A stretch of DNA of 64,000 nt. It comes from Pseudomonas sp. MN1F. GTDB lineage: Bacteria > Pseudomonadota > Gammaproteobacteria > Pseudomonadales > Pseudomonadaceae. Under the pieces are notes generated by a model. That model searched no databases. It was not told the DNA's origin and saw only the letters and a program-made list of their open reading frames with translations. Below are positions 42,856 through 51,042 of the stretch, piece after piece. The DNA is taken from positions 29,952 through 93,951 of the forward strand of contig NZ_VZII01000039.1 of NCBI RefSeq assembly GCF_009391885.1, in the 5' to 3' direction. Position 1 is the first letter of the stretch; every line of letters starts with the position of its first letter. The position numbers and the translations under genes are program-made.

Positions 42856-42906
42856 AATGGCCCGATTGGCCTCCCGGCAAAGCGCGCGATTGGCTATCGG
42901 GCCAAT
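42856..42906. promoter_or_regulatory. Candidate operator between transporter and AhpD-like gene
   Basis: Two 11-bp arms, AATGGCCCGAT (42856-42866) and ATCGGGCCAAT (42896-42906), are inverted copies with one mismatch, 40 bases apart. The octamer CGATTGGC occurs twice in direct orientation (42863 and 42887), 24 bases apart. Mixed direct/inverted repeats fit MocR-type operators, and a MocR gene lies two genes away (inference). Confidence 0.5.
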
Positions 42907-42962
42907 GCGCGGTGGGCGCTAAGGTAGTGCCACGTCCACCACACATTCCCTGGAGCACAACC

Positions 42963-43400
42963 ATGCACAACCGTATCGAATGGGCCAAACACTCGCCGGA
43001 AGCCTACAAGGCCATGGTCGGTCTGGAGCAGGCCCTGGCCAAGAGCGGCCTGGAAAACTCACTGCTGGAGCTGGTGCGCCTGCGGGCTTCGCAGATCAAC
43101 GGCTGCGCCTACTGCGTGAACATGCATGCCAATGATGCGCGCAAGGCCGGCGAGACCGAGGCACGCTTGCAGACCTTGTGCGTCTGGCAGGAGACCCATT
43201 ATTTCACCCCGCGAGAGCGTGCTGCGCTGGCCTGGGTGGAGTGCCTGACCCGTCTGCCCGAGCGTGGCGCCCCGCAAGGGGAATATGAAGCGCTGCAGCA
43301 GCACTTCGAGCCGGCCGAGGTGGCCAACCTGACCTTGGCCATTGCCACCATCAATGCCTGGAACCGCTTTGGCGTAGGGTTTGCCATGGTGCCGGCGTGA
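42963..43400 (+). CDS. AhpD-like carboxymuconolactone decarboxylase-family protein
   Basis: A 145-residue protein with the AhpD redox motif NGCAYCVNMHANDARKAGE (CxxC plus nearby histidine) and the downstream RERAALAWVECLTRL helix. Such proteins act as alkylhydroperoxidase-like or disulfide-linked peroxide/aldehyde detoxification enzymes. GGAG precedes the ATG at 42963. It is divergent from the CynX-like transporter with the repeat-rich gap between; the two may share a regulator. Confidence 0.88.
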   Translation: MHNRIEWAKHSPEAYKAMVGLEQALAKSGLENSLLELVRLRASQINGCAYCVNMHANDARKAGETEARLQTLCVWQETHYFTPRERAALAWVECLTRLPERGAPQGEYEALQQHFEPAEVANLTLAIATINAWNRFGVGFAMVPA

Positions 43401-43430
43401 TCGGTGGACGATCCAGACCGTAGAACTTTG

Positions 43431-43469
43431 GCGCCTGTGAGACCGAACGCCGCTCGATCTCGCAGGCGC
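43431..43469. terminator. Convergent inverted repeat after AhpD-like gene
   Basis: GCGCCTGTGAGA (43431-43442) and TCTCGCAGGCGC (43458-43469) form a 12-bp stem with one mismatch and a 15-base loop, between two convergent genes. It is probably a terminator or repeat hairpin. Confidence 0.5.
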
Positions 43470-43493
43470 TGCAAACCACAGACTATCCGCCAA

Positions 43494-44219
43494 TCAAACC
43501 ACAATCCGCCGCCGGGCCAGGCAGGCGTACCCCATCCCCAGCACGCCAAGCAACAACACCCCCAGCAGCCCCACCAGCTCGCTGCTGTAGCGCGCCACCA
43601 ACGCCGGGAACCCGGTGAACTCGCGGTAGACCCGCACATCCGCCTCGCCACCGGCAAAACTGACCCCAATGCCGCCCTGGCGAATCTGCGTATAGTCGGC
43701 GTCGAAATACACCCAGACCTTGCACGCCCCGCCCTTCTCGATGGCCGGTATCTCCACCTGCGCCGTGGCCGCCTCGTAAAGGGTGTCGTTGCCCGCCCCA
43801 TCGCGCACCTGCACCAGGCCCTTGGCCGGCAGGCGGATCTTCACCTCGCGCGCGTCATTGGCACCACGGTTGTGCAGCTCAATGAGCAAACCGGTGCGGT
43901 GGTCGACCAACCCGGCCTCGAAAGGTTTGGCAAACAGCTGCACGTAGGGTGCCTGGGCCAGTTCGATCAGCTTGTCGACCTGATACGGACTCAACGCACC
44001 GCCGCTGATGCTGTTGATGCGCGGTTGCAATTGCTCGTACTTGAGCTGCTCGTTGGCCTTGCCGATACGCTCGCTGAACTGGCTGGGATAGGTGAGGTAG
44101 GCGTAGGTCAGAGTCGCCTCGAGCCGTGGAGGGGCCTTGAACAGCACATAAGCCACCAGCATGACCATCAGGCCAAGCAGCATGGCGACCAGCAGTTTGC
44201 CGACTTTGTCCCAACTCAA
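43494..44219 (-). CDS. Membrane-anchored protein of unknown function
   Basis: A 241-residue protein with one hydrophobic segment near each end (LLVAMLLGLMVMLVAYVLF and LVGLLGVLLLGVLGMGYACL) flanking a ~165-residue soluble domain. This contains GLLIELHNRGANDAREVKIR, which resembles a beta-sandwich. Such an arrangement predicts a periplasmic domain held by two helices. An ATG at 44294 exists, but a TTG at 44219 with AGAAGGAA upstream gives a compact N-terminus, so I prefer it. Family not recognised. Confidence 0.65.
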   Translation of the reverse strand: MSWDKVGKLLVAMLLGLMVMLVAYVLFKAPPRLEATLTYAYLTYPSQFSERIGKANEQLKYEQLQPRINSISGGALSPYQVDKLIELAQAPYVQLFAKPFEAGLVDHRTGLLIELHNRGANDAREVKIRLPAKGLVQVRDGAGNDTLYEAATAQVEIPAIEKGGACKVWVYFDADYTQIRQGGIGVSFAGGEADVRVYREFTGFPALVARYSSELVGLLGVLLLGVLGMGYACLARRRIVV

Positions 44220-44298
44220 CGGTGCAATTCCTTCTGTTACGGCACGGAAGATCGAAGCGGCGCAAAGGGTGCCAAGTTCAGCGCTGCCAGGCAAGCGC

Positions 44299-45042
44299 TC
44301 AACGGCTCAACAACTGCGGCAGCGACGCCATCAGCATGGCCACCCCCGAGGCCGTGAGCAAACCCAGTACCACGCGGCGAAACGCCAGTTCGCTGATACC
44401 CAGGTACACCCGGGTCCCCAGCAGCGCTGGTAGCGCCATGGCCAGCAGCACCACGCCGAACGCGGGCAGCATGTCGCGGGTCACCACCCCGGTGCCAAGG
44501 TAGGTGAGCATGGTCACCAGCAGCATCGACAGGTTGAAGTTCTGGATCACCGCACGCTGGGTATCACGCTCGAAGCCGCGCAAGGTACACCACAGTGTAG
44601 GCACTGTGCCGGTAAAACCGCCGATTCCGCCGAGCGCCCCGCCTACAAGCCCCACCGCGCCATCGGCCAGGCGGTTGCCCGGCAGCCGTGGCAGGCGCGG
44701 CGCCAGCAGCATCAGCGGGCACCACAGCACCAGCAACGTGCCGAACACCGCCTTGAACCAGAGCATGTCCAGGTACGGCAACACCCACACCCCCAGCGGG
44801 ATGCCGGCCAGGCCGCCGAGCACGAATGGCCACAGCAGCGCCCAGCTGAAGCCGCGCCGTACGCTGAACACGGCGATGAGCTGCCCGGCGAGGCTGCCGA
44901 ACACGGTCAGCGACGCCGCCAGGCGCGGTTCCAGGCCCCAGGCCCAGAACGACATGGCGACCATGCCGAAGGCAAAGCCGGATAGGCCCTGGACGAAACC
45001 GGCGACGATGGCGCCGAGGGCGATGAGATAGAAGGCATCCAT
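44299..45042 (-). CDS. TSUP (TauE/SafE) family exporter
   Basis: A 247-residue inner-membrane protein with about eight hydrophobic segments. Two repeated family-like strings, VAGFVQGLSGFAFGMVAMSF near the start and VGGALGGIGGFTGTVPTLWC in the middle, identify the sulfite exporter TauE/SafE (TSUP) family. The open frame runs upstream to 45126, but the Met at 45042 begins the first helix directly. Substrate unknown; relatives handle sulfite, sulfoacetate or other organic anions. Confidence 0.83.
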   Translation of the reverse strand: MDAFYLIALGAIVAGFVQGLSGFAFGMVAMSFWAWGLEPRLAASLTVFGSLAGQLIAVFSVRRGFSWALLWPFVLGGLAGIPLGVWVLPYLDMLWFKAVFGTLLVLWCPLMLLAPRLPRLPGNRLADGAVGLVGGALGGIGGFTGTVPTLWCTLRGFERDTQRAVIQNFNLSMLLVTMLTYLGTGVVTRDMLPAFGVVLLAMALPALLGTRVYLGISELAFRRVVLGLLTASGVAMLMASLPQLLSR

Positions 45043-45173
45043 GGGGCGACTCGAGCCTGGCGTGAGCGGCGTTCCACCTTGCCAGAGCCGCACGTGAATG
45101 TCTGCCTCAGATCCAGCTTGACCCAAACAAGGCGGTCGTTGACGATCAGCACTCCCCCATCAAGGACGAAGCG

Positions 45174-45797
45174 ATGTTACGGATACTGGGCAGGGCTTCT
45201 TCGATCAACGTGCGCAAGGTGCTGTGGGCCTGCGCCGAGTTCAACATCCCCTTCACGCGCGAAGACTGGGGCAACGGCTTCCAGCCCACCGACGCGCCCG
45301 AGTTCCTCACGCTTAACCCCAACGCCATGGTCCCGGTGATCCAGGACGGCGACTTCACGCTGTGGGAATCCAACAGCATCATCCGTTACCTGGCCAACCG
45401 CTACGGCGACCCGTCCCTTTATCCCGCCGAGGCGCAAGCACGGGCCCGTGTCGATCAGTGGATCGACTGGCAGGCCTCGGACCTGAACCGGGCGTGGAAC
45501 TACCCGTTCATGTCACTGGTGCGCCAGTCGCCTGCACACCAGGATGCCAAAGCCCTGGCTGCCGGTTGCGCCGAATGGGCCCGGTACATGGGCATCCTCG
45601 AGCAACAGCTGGCCAGGACTGGCACCTTCGTTGCCGGCGAGCACTTCACCTTGGCCGACATTCCTGTTGGCCTGTCGGTGCAGCGCTGGTTCGCCACACC
45701 GCTGAGCCACCCTGACCTGCCTGCCGTGAGCGCTTACTACGAGCGCCTCAGCCAACGACCGGGCTATCTCGCCCACGGGCGCAACGGCCTGCCTTGA
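45174..45797 (+). CDS. Glutathione S-transferase family protein
   Basis: A 207-residue cytosolic GST. The N-terminal thioredoxin-like domain has a serine at the usual catalytic position (ILGRASSINVRKVLWACAEF), the cis-proline motif NAMVPVIQDGD and the glutathione-binding ESNSIIRYLANRYG. The C-terminal helical domain has the GEHFTLADIPVGL N-capping box. AAGGA precedes the ATG. Substrate unknown. Confidence 0.9.
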   Translation: MLRILGRASSINVRKVLWACAEFNIPFTREDWGNGFQPTDAPEFLTLNPNAMVPVIQDGDFTLWESNSIIRYLANRYGDPSLYPAEAQARARVDQWIDWQASDLNRAWNYPFMSLVRQSPAHQDAKALAAGCAEWARYMGILEQQLARTGTFVAGEHFTLADIPVGLSVQRWFATPLSHPDLPAVSAYYERLSQRPGYLAHGRNGLP

Positions 45798-45915
45798 CCG
45801 GTAAACCCAATTCAGGCTCAGGAGAGGTTGGTGACCTGATAATTTTGCCAGGTGTGCGGCGCAAGCCTTGGACTTAGACTCGCCAATGAGCATTTCCTCG
45901 CGCTGGAGCCTGCCG

Positions 45916-48735
45916 ATGCACAACGCCGCTCTTGCTACCCTGCATGCCCGCACGCCAGATGCGGTGGCCAGATCCAGCCTCGACATGCCACTGATGGCCC
46001 TGCGCCTGTTGCGCTCTGCGGATGATGCTCTGGCCCGCTGGCTGCGCACGCGCACCGAGGTGGACCTGCTGATGCGCACAGCCAGGGTGTTCGGCGCACG
46101 AGCGCTCAGGGTGGCCCCCGGGTCGCCGCTGCTGCCCGATAGCAGCACCGTTGTCCGGCTCGACGGGCAGCCGCTCAAGCTGCATACCGCCGACGGCGAT
46201 TCCACGCTGACCCTCATCGACAGCGCCGGCCGGCCACTGTGGGCGCAAAATGCCCAGCAGACTTGCACTACAGTCATGTACGAAGCGGCCAGCGAAGGGG
46301 GGCGCCCGCGTGCAACATTCGAACAGGCAGCCGGTGATGTGGCGCGCCAGCGAGAACGTATTCTCCATGCAACGATTGAGGCAGCCAATCGGAGCCGCAA
46401 CCTCGCGGGCAGCCCCATCGAGCAGTTCGATAATGCTGGCGTGACCCAGATCCGGTCGCGCTCATTGACCGATCAGGTGCTGGAAACCCGGCGCCACCTG
46501 CTGCGTGCCGAGGCGGGCCTGCCAGACTGGGCAGGTGACAGTGAGAATGAGCTGGAGACCTCACCCTGGCTCATGACAGCTCGCCACGACGCCACGGGAG
46601 CCGTTCTGCAAAGCACCAATGCCGCCGACGTAGCCACCCTGACGACCTACGAGGTAAGCGGTGAGGTTTGCCAGATACTGCTGCGTGACGCCAAGGAGCA
46701 GGCAGTTGTGCTCAAGGATATACAGCGCCGGGCTGATGGAAAGCTACTGTCACAGACGGCGGGCAACGACGTGGTCGATACCTATGCCTATTCACCCACC
46801 ACGCATCGCCTGAATCGCCACCTGACGGCACGCCCGGCCAGCCATCGACAAGGCCAGCAGGTGATCTGCGACCTGCATTACCATCACGACCCGGTCGGCA
46901 ACCTGCTATCGCTCGACGATCAAGGCGCCGACCCGCTGTGGTTCCGCAACCGGCAAGTCAGCGGCCTGCGTGAATTTGGCTATGACTCCTTGTACCGCCT
47001 GGCCAGCGCGACCGGCCGCGAACGTGCGGCGGTCAGTGGCATCTGGTCCGCCGCATTCAGCGCTGCGGACCGCCAGGGCGGCAGGATATGGATCCGGTAC
47101 AGCGAGCGGTATGCGTACGATGACGGCGACAACCTGACAACCCTCGACCACAGCAGTGGCTGGCGTAGCCGCAAGCTGATCGTTTCCAGCCGGAGCAACC
47201 GGGCGTTACCGCAGGGCCACGATCTGCTGCCTGACACGGGTTTCCTCCCCGGCGGGCTGCAGAAACAATTGGCCGACGGCAGGCCGCTGGAATGGCTGGC
47301 AGACAACCAGCTGCGGCAGGTACGCCTGGTGGTCCGTGATGGCGGGGATGCAGACGACACCGAGCGCTACCACTACGCCGATGGCGGCACCCGCACGCGC
47401 AAGGTCACCACGGCAACCACCGCGAGCGGCCGGCAAACAACGATCACGACCTATCTGGAGGGTTGCGAAATACGCCAGCGATGGCTCGACCGCCAGGCAC
47501 TTGCGCAGAAGCACGTGGTCATCAGCGAAACCTCTGGCGCACGCTGGGTGCATGACCGCCTGAACGGTAAGGTTCATTTACGCTACGCCTTCAGCGACCA
47601 CCTGGGCAGCGTGGGCGGCGAAACCGACCAAGACGGCAAGCTGGCCAACCGCGAGGAGTACTCCCCCTTCGGCGAAACCACAGGCCTCGACGAAGCAGCG
47701 GAGGAAGTCGATGGCCTGACCCAGCGCACGGCGCGCTACTGCGCAAAGGAACTGGACGCTTCCGGTCTGTACTGCTACGGCTCGCGGTATTGCGAAAGAG
47801 GCCGCTGGGTCAGTGCGGACCCCGGAGGTACCGTTGATGGTATCAACCTGTATCGGATGGTCAGAAACAACCCATTACGCTATCGAGACGAAACCGGTTT
47901 GAATGCTCAGGAGGCAACGCCACCTGGGGCCCCGGGAAACTCGCCACCCAATGATCAGACATCCCTCCCAGACTGGCTTGACCCGACTCGTCCGGAGGTA
48001 GTGTTGAGCTTGCTTATCGTCGCTGGAACCCTTGCCTTACTGGGTTTTGTAAACGCCATTGTGCCTCCACTGAACTCACTCAAGTTCGCCTGGCGTGACG
48101 GCAATTCCCTGCGCGTGTCCGCAAGCCGTGTCAGGGCTGACCTTTCACGACAGCTCAGCACCCGTACGGGCATAGTGGATGCGATCGAGCTCACTTTCAG
48201 GGCACTTACCTTGGCCGCCATCATTTACACCGCTGTGCAAAGGTATGCTTATGGGAACATGACCGAAGCGGGCCGTGCTGGAGTGGTGACCGGCGCTCTC
48301 GCGATTGGAACGACTGCAATTCCCGGCTTGAACAGGCTGTACGGATACTGCCGCGACCCTGGAACCCGCAGAAGCCGCCGCCCGATACCCCCCTCGCTGG
48401 GCTCAGGCGCAAACTCAGGCCAGATGCCCGACAACCTTGCGATAGCAGAGCAACCGAACGGCAGTACCTATGGGCAGGTAAGCAGAGGACCTACAGGACA
48501 CCTCTCAACGTCTTCGCACACCATTCTCACCATCGAAGACACTGAACACGCCGAATATTTTGAGCTCGCAACTCAAACAAGTTTTCTGCACGGCCCCGCC
48601 ACAGCCACACAAAATGACGACGAGCGCGGACCTTTGCCCCCGCAACAGCCTTCGCACATTTCGCGTAGTAGTTCGAGGCGAAGCAGAAGCCGGAGCAGAA
48701 GCCCATCCCCCCAGAGTCACAGTACCCGGCTCTAG
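45916..48735 (+). CDS. TccC/RHS-type toxin-like protein with Arg-Ser-rich tail
   Basis: A 939-residue protein. Upstream of residue ~550 lie RHS/YD-type repeats (LHYHHDPVGNLLSLDDQGAD, FGYDSLYRLASATGRE, RYAYDDGDNLTTL). Residues about 555-660 are the RHS-associated core (FSDHLGSVGGETDQDGKLAN, REEYSPFGETT, ARYCAKELDASGLYCYGSRY, INLYRMVRNNPLRY), most like the C component of Tc insecticidal toxins. The remaining ~280 residues are a variable C-terminus with three hydrophobic stretches and a final SRRSRSRSRSPSPQSHS tail encoded with rare AGA/AGG/CGA codons. GGAG precedes the ATG at 45916; in-frame starts at 45868 (TTG) and 45886 lack this. No TcA or TcB gene and no immunity gene adjoin it. The tip region appears less GC-rich than its neighbours. 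Confidence 0.82.
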   Translation: MHNAALATLHARTPDAVARSSLDMPLMALRLLRSADDALARWLRTRTEVDLLMRTARVFGARALRVAPGSPLLPDSSTVVRLDGQPLKLHTADGDSTLTLIDSAGRPLWAQNAQQTCTTVMYEAASEGGRPRATFEQAAGDVARQRERILHATIEAANRSRNLAGSPIEQFDNAGVTQIRSRSLTDQVLETRRHLLRAEAGLPDWAGDSENELETSPWLMTARHDATGAVLQSTNAADVATLTTYEVSGEVCQILLRDAKEQAVVLKDIQRRADGKLLSQTAGNDVVDTYAYSPTTHRLNRHLTARPASHRQGQQVICDLHYHHDPVGNLLSLDDQGADPLWFRNRQVSGLREFGYDSLYRLASATGRERAAVSGIWSAAFSAADRQGGRIWIRYSERYAYDDGDNLTTLDHSSGWRSRKLIVSSRSNRALPQGHDLLPDTGFLPGGLQKQLADGRPLEWLADNQLRQVRLVVRDGGDADDTERYHYADGGTRTRKVTTATTASGRQTTITTYLEGCEIRQRWLDRQALAQKHVVISETSGARWVHDRLNGKVHLRYAFSDHLGSVGGETDQDGKLANREEYSPFGETTGLDEAAEEVDGLTQRTARYCAKELDASGLYCYGSRYCERGRWVSADPGGTVDGINLYRMVRNNPLRYRDETGLNAQEATPPGAPGNSPPNDQTSLPDWLDPTRPEVVLSLLIVAGTLALLGFVNAIVPPLNSLKFAWRDGNSLRVSASRVRADLSRQLSTRTGIVDAIELTFRALTLAAIIYTAVQRYAYGNMTEAGRAGVVTGALAIGTTAIPGLNRLYGYCRDPGTRRSRRPIPPSLGSGANSGQMPDNLAIAEQPNGSTYGQVSRGPTGHLSTSSHTILTIEDTEHAEYFELATQTSFLHGPATATQNDDERGPLPPQQPSHISRSSSRRSRSRSRSPSPQSHSTRL

Positions 48736-48760
48736 AAGCTCATCGTGGCAGACAGCAGGG

Positions 48761-49951
48761 TCACCTCGGCGCTGTCGACCTTGAAGGCATCGCGCGCGCC
48801 CCCGGCGCCACCGGCCGCGTCCGCCAGGCGATGGTCAGCACCAGCCCCAGCACCGCCATCCCTGCCCCGGCATACGACACCGCCGGATACCCCAGCCCCG
48901 CATTGATCACCGCGCCACCCAGCGCCGCGCCAATCGCGTTGCCCAGGTTGAACGCCCCGATGTTCACCGCCGACGCCAGGTTCGGCGCGTCCTTCGCGGC
49001 TTCCATCACGCGCATCTGCAGCGGCGGTACCAGGGCGAAGCTGGCGATGCCCCACACCAGGATCGCCACCGCGGTCGGCAGCGACCAGCCCAAGCTGGCC
49101 GGGAATACCAGCAGCACGGCGATCAACACCGCCAGCGACACCATCAAGGTCCGTTCGATCGAGCGGTCCGCCGCTTTGCCACCCCACATGTTGCCCAAGG
49201 TCAAACCGATGCCGAACAGCACCAGCATGGCCGTGATGAAGGTCGTCGACGCCTGGGCCTGGTCGTGCAGGATCGGCGCGATGTAGGTGAACACGGTGAA
49301 CATCGCACTGGAGCCGACCACGGTCAGCGCCAGCGCCGACAATACCGGCCCCCGACCGAGCACGCGGATTTCGGCCAGCGCACCGCCACTTTTCGGCAGC
49401 GGCAGGTTGGGCAGCGCGAACCACAGCGAGACCATCGCCACCAGGCCCAGGCCGGCAATACCCCAGAATGCCGTGCGCCAGCCCAGCAGCTCACCGAACC
49501 AGGTAGCCAGCGGCACGCCGCCGATGGTCGCCAGGGTCAGCCCCATGAACATCGCCGCCACCGCGCCAGCCCGCTTCTCGGGTGGCACCACGCTGGCCGC
49601 GACCACCGAGCCGACGCCAAAGAACGCACCATGGTTAAGCGAGGTGACGATGCGAGCGACCATCAGGCTCTGATAATCGGTGGCCATCGCCGACAGCAAG
49701 TTGCCCAGGGTGAAGATCGCCATCAGCCCGATCAGCAGGTAGCGCCGCGGGATCTTGCCGGTGGCCAGGGTCATCAGTGGCGCGCCGAGCAGCACGCCGA
49801 CCGCGTAGGCACTGACCAGCAGGCCTGCCGCCGGGATCGACACGCCGAGGTCGGCGGCAATACCGGGCAGCATGCCCATGGGGGCGAACTCGGTGACACC
49901 GATACCGAAGGCACCGATGGCCAGTGCCACGAGAGGGGGATTGATACGCAT
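48761..49951 (-). CDS. MFS transporter, DHA1 (AraJ/YdhP-like)
   Basis: A 396-residue twelve-helix major facilitator of the DHA1 arabinose-efflux/drug class (AIGAFGIGVTEFAPMGMLPG in helix 1, YAVGVLLGAPLMTLATGKIP in helix 2 and loop, NHGAFFGVGSVVAASVVPPE in helix 4). A perfect AAGGAG precedes the ATG. It is divergent from a LysR gene; the LysR is likely its regulator. It converges on the RHS gene with 25 bases between stops. Confidence 0.87.
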   Translation of the reverse strand: MRINPPLVALAIGAFGIGVTEFAPMGMLPGIAADLGVSIPAAGLLVSAYAVGVLLGAPLMTLATGKIPRRYLLIGLMAIFTLGNLLSAMATDYQSLMVARIVTSLNHGAFFGVGSVVAASVVPPEKRAGAVAAMFMGLTLATIGGVPLATWFGELLGWRTAFWGIAGLGLVAMVSLWFALPNLPLPKSGGALAEIRVLGRGPVLSALALTVVGSSAMFTVFTYIAPILHDQAQASTTFITAMLVLFGIGLTLGNMWGGKAADRSIERTLMVSLAVLIAVLLVFPASLGWSLPTAVAILVWGIASFALVPPLQMRVMEAAKDAPNLASAVNIGAFNLGNAIGAALGGAVINAGLGYPAVSYAGAGMAVLGLVLTIAWRTRPVAPGARAMPSRSTAPR

Positions 49952-50045
49952 ACAAGGCTCCTTATCTATGACGGCAATGCTACGATCAGGCTTTTAAATG
50001 CACTAGACCGGTTTTACGGCAACCACCTTTGCACTGGAGGCACAG

Positions 50046-50957
50046 ATGGAATTCAACGGGCGCTCCGGGGAGATGGAGGTTTTTGCCAGGGTGGTGGATG
50101 CCGGCAGCCTGTCTGCCGCTGGCCGCGAGCTGGGCCTGACGCCCTCGGCGGTGAGCCGCATCATTGCCCGCGCCGAACAACGCCTGGGCACGCGCCTGCT
50201 GCTGCGCACCACCCGGGCAATCACCCTGACCACCGAGGGCGAGGCGTACCTGCGCGGGGCGCGGCGCATCCTGGCCGACCTGCTGGAAGTCGAAGAGTCG
50301 ATCACCGATCAGGGCGTACCACGCGGGCGCTTGCGGGTCAGCGCGGCGCTGGGGCATGGGCGGCAGACAGTGGTGCCGTTGCTGACGGCGTTCAGCGCGC
50401 TGTATCCGCAGGTGCTGGTGGACCTGACGCTGAGTGACGAAATCGCCGATATCCATGGCGGCCAGGCCGATGTGGCGCTGCGCTTTGGCCAGCTGCCGGA
50501 CAGCTCGCTGAGTGCACGCTGCATCGGCCATACCGGCCAGGTGGTGGTCGCTTCGCCCGAGTACCTGGCACGCTGTGGCACGCCGCAGGTGCCGGAAGAC
50601 CTGGCGCAGCACAACTGCCTGCGCTTCAACTTCCGGCGCGCAGCACCGGATTGGCCGTTTCGCCGGGCGGGGGAAGATTTTTCACTGAAGGTGACGGGGA
50701 ATATCGAGTGCAGCAGTGGCGAGGCGCTGGCGCAACTGGCCAGGCTCGGGGCGGGGGTTGCCCGGATCGGGACCTTTACCGTAGCCGATGAGCTGAAAAA
50801 CGGCCAGCTGGTGGCGCTGCTGGAGGACTACAACCCAGGTGACCGGGAGCCACTGCACGCGGTGTTCGTCGGCGGGCCGGCGATGCCGGCACGGGTGCGG
50901 GTGTTTGTGGATTTTCTGGTGGAGCATCACCAGGGCTGGCCACTGACTTCAGCCTGA
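50046..50957 (+). CDS. LysR-family regulator
   Basis: A 303-residue regulator of the CrgA/DmlR-like class (SGEMEVFARVVDAGSLSAAG, RELGLTPSAVSRIIARAEQR) with the typical effector domain (GHGRQTVVPLLTAFSALYPQ, LPDSSLSARCIGHTGQVVVA). GGAGG precedes the ATG. It is divergent from the MFS transporter gene, 94 bases away. Confidence 0.88.
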   Translation: MEFNGRSGEMEVFARVVDAGSLSAAGRELGLTPSAVSRIIARAEQRLGTRLLLRTTRAITLTTEGEAYLRGARRILADLLEVEESITDQGVPRGRLRVSAALGHGRQTVVPLLTAFSALYPQVLVDLTLSDEIADIHGGQADVALRFGQLPDSSLSARCIGHTGQVVVASPEYLARCGTPQVPEDLAQHNCLRFNFRRAAPDWPFRRAGEDFSLKVTGNIECSSGEALAQLARLGAGVARIGTFTVADELKNGQLVALLEDYNPGDREPLHAVFVGGPAMPARVRVFVDFLVEHHQGWPLTSA

Positions 50958-51042
50958 CACCGTCTTGCAAGAGCACCTCGGCAAGGCCGCCTTCAAAGAC
51001 CGCGTTATGCTTAGTCGCAACTCACCTTCAGGACCGACCAAG

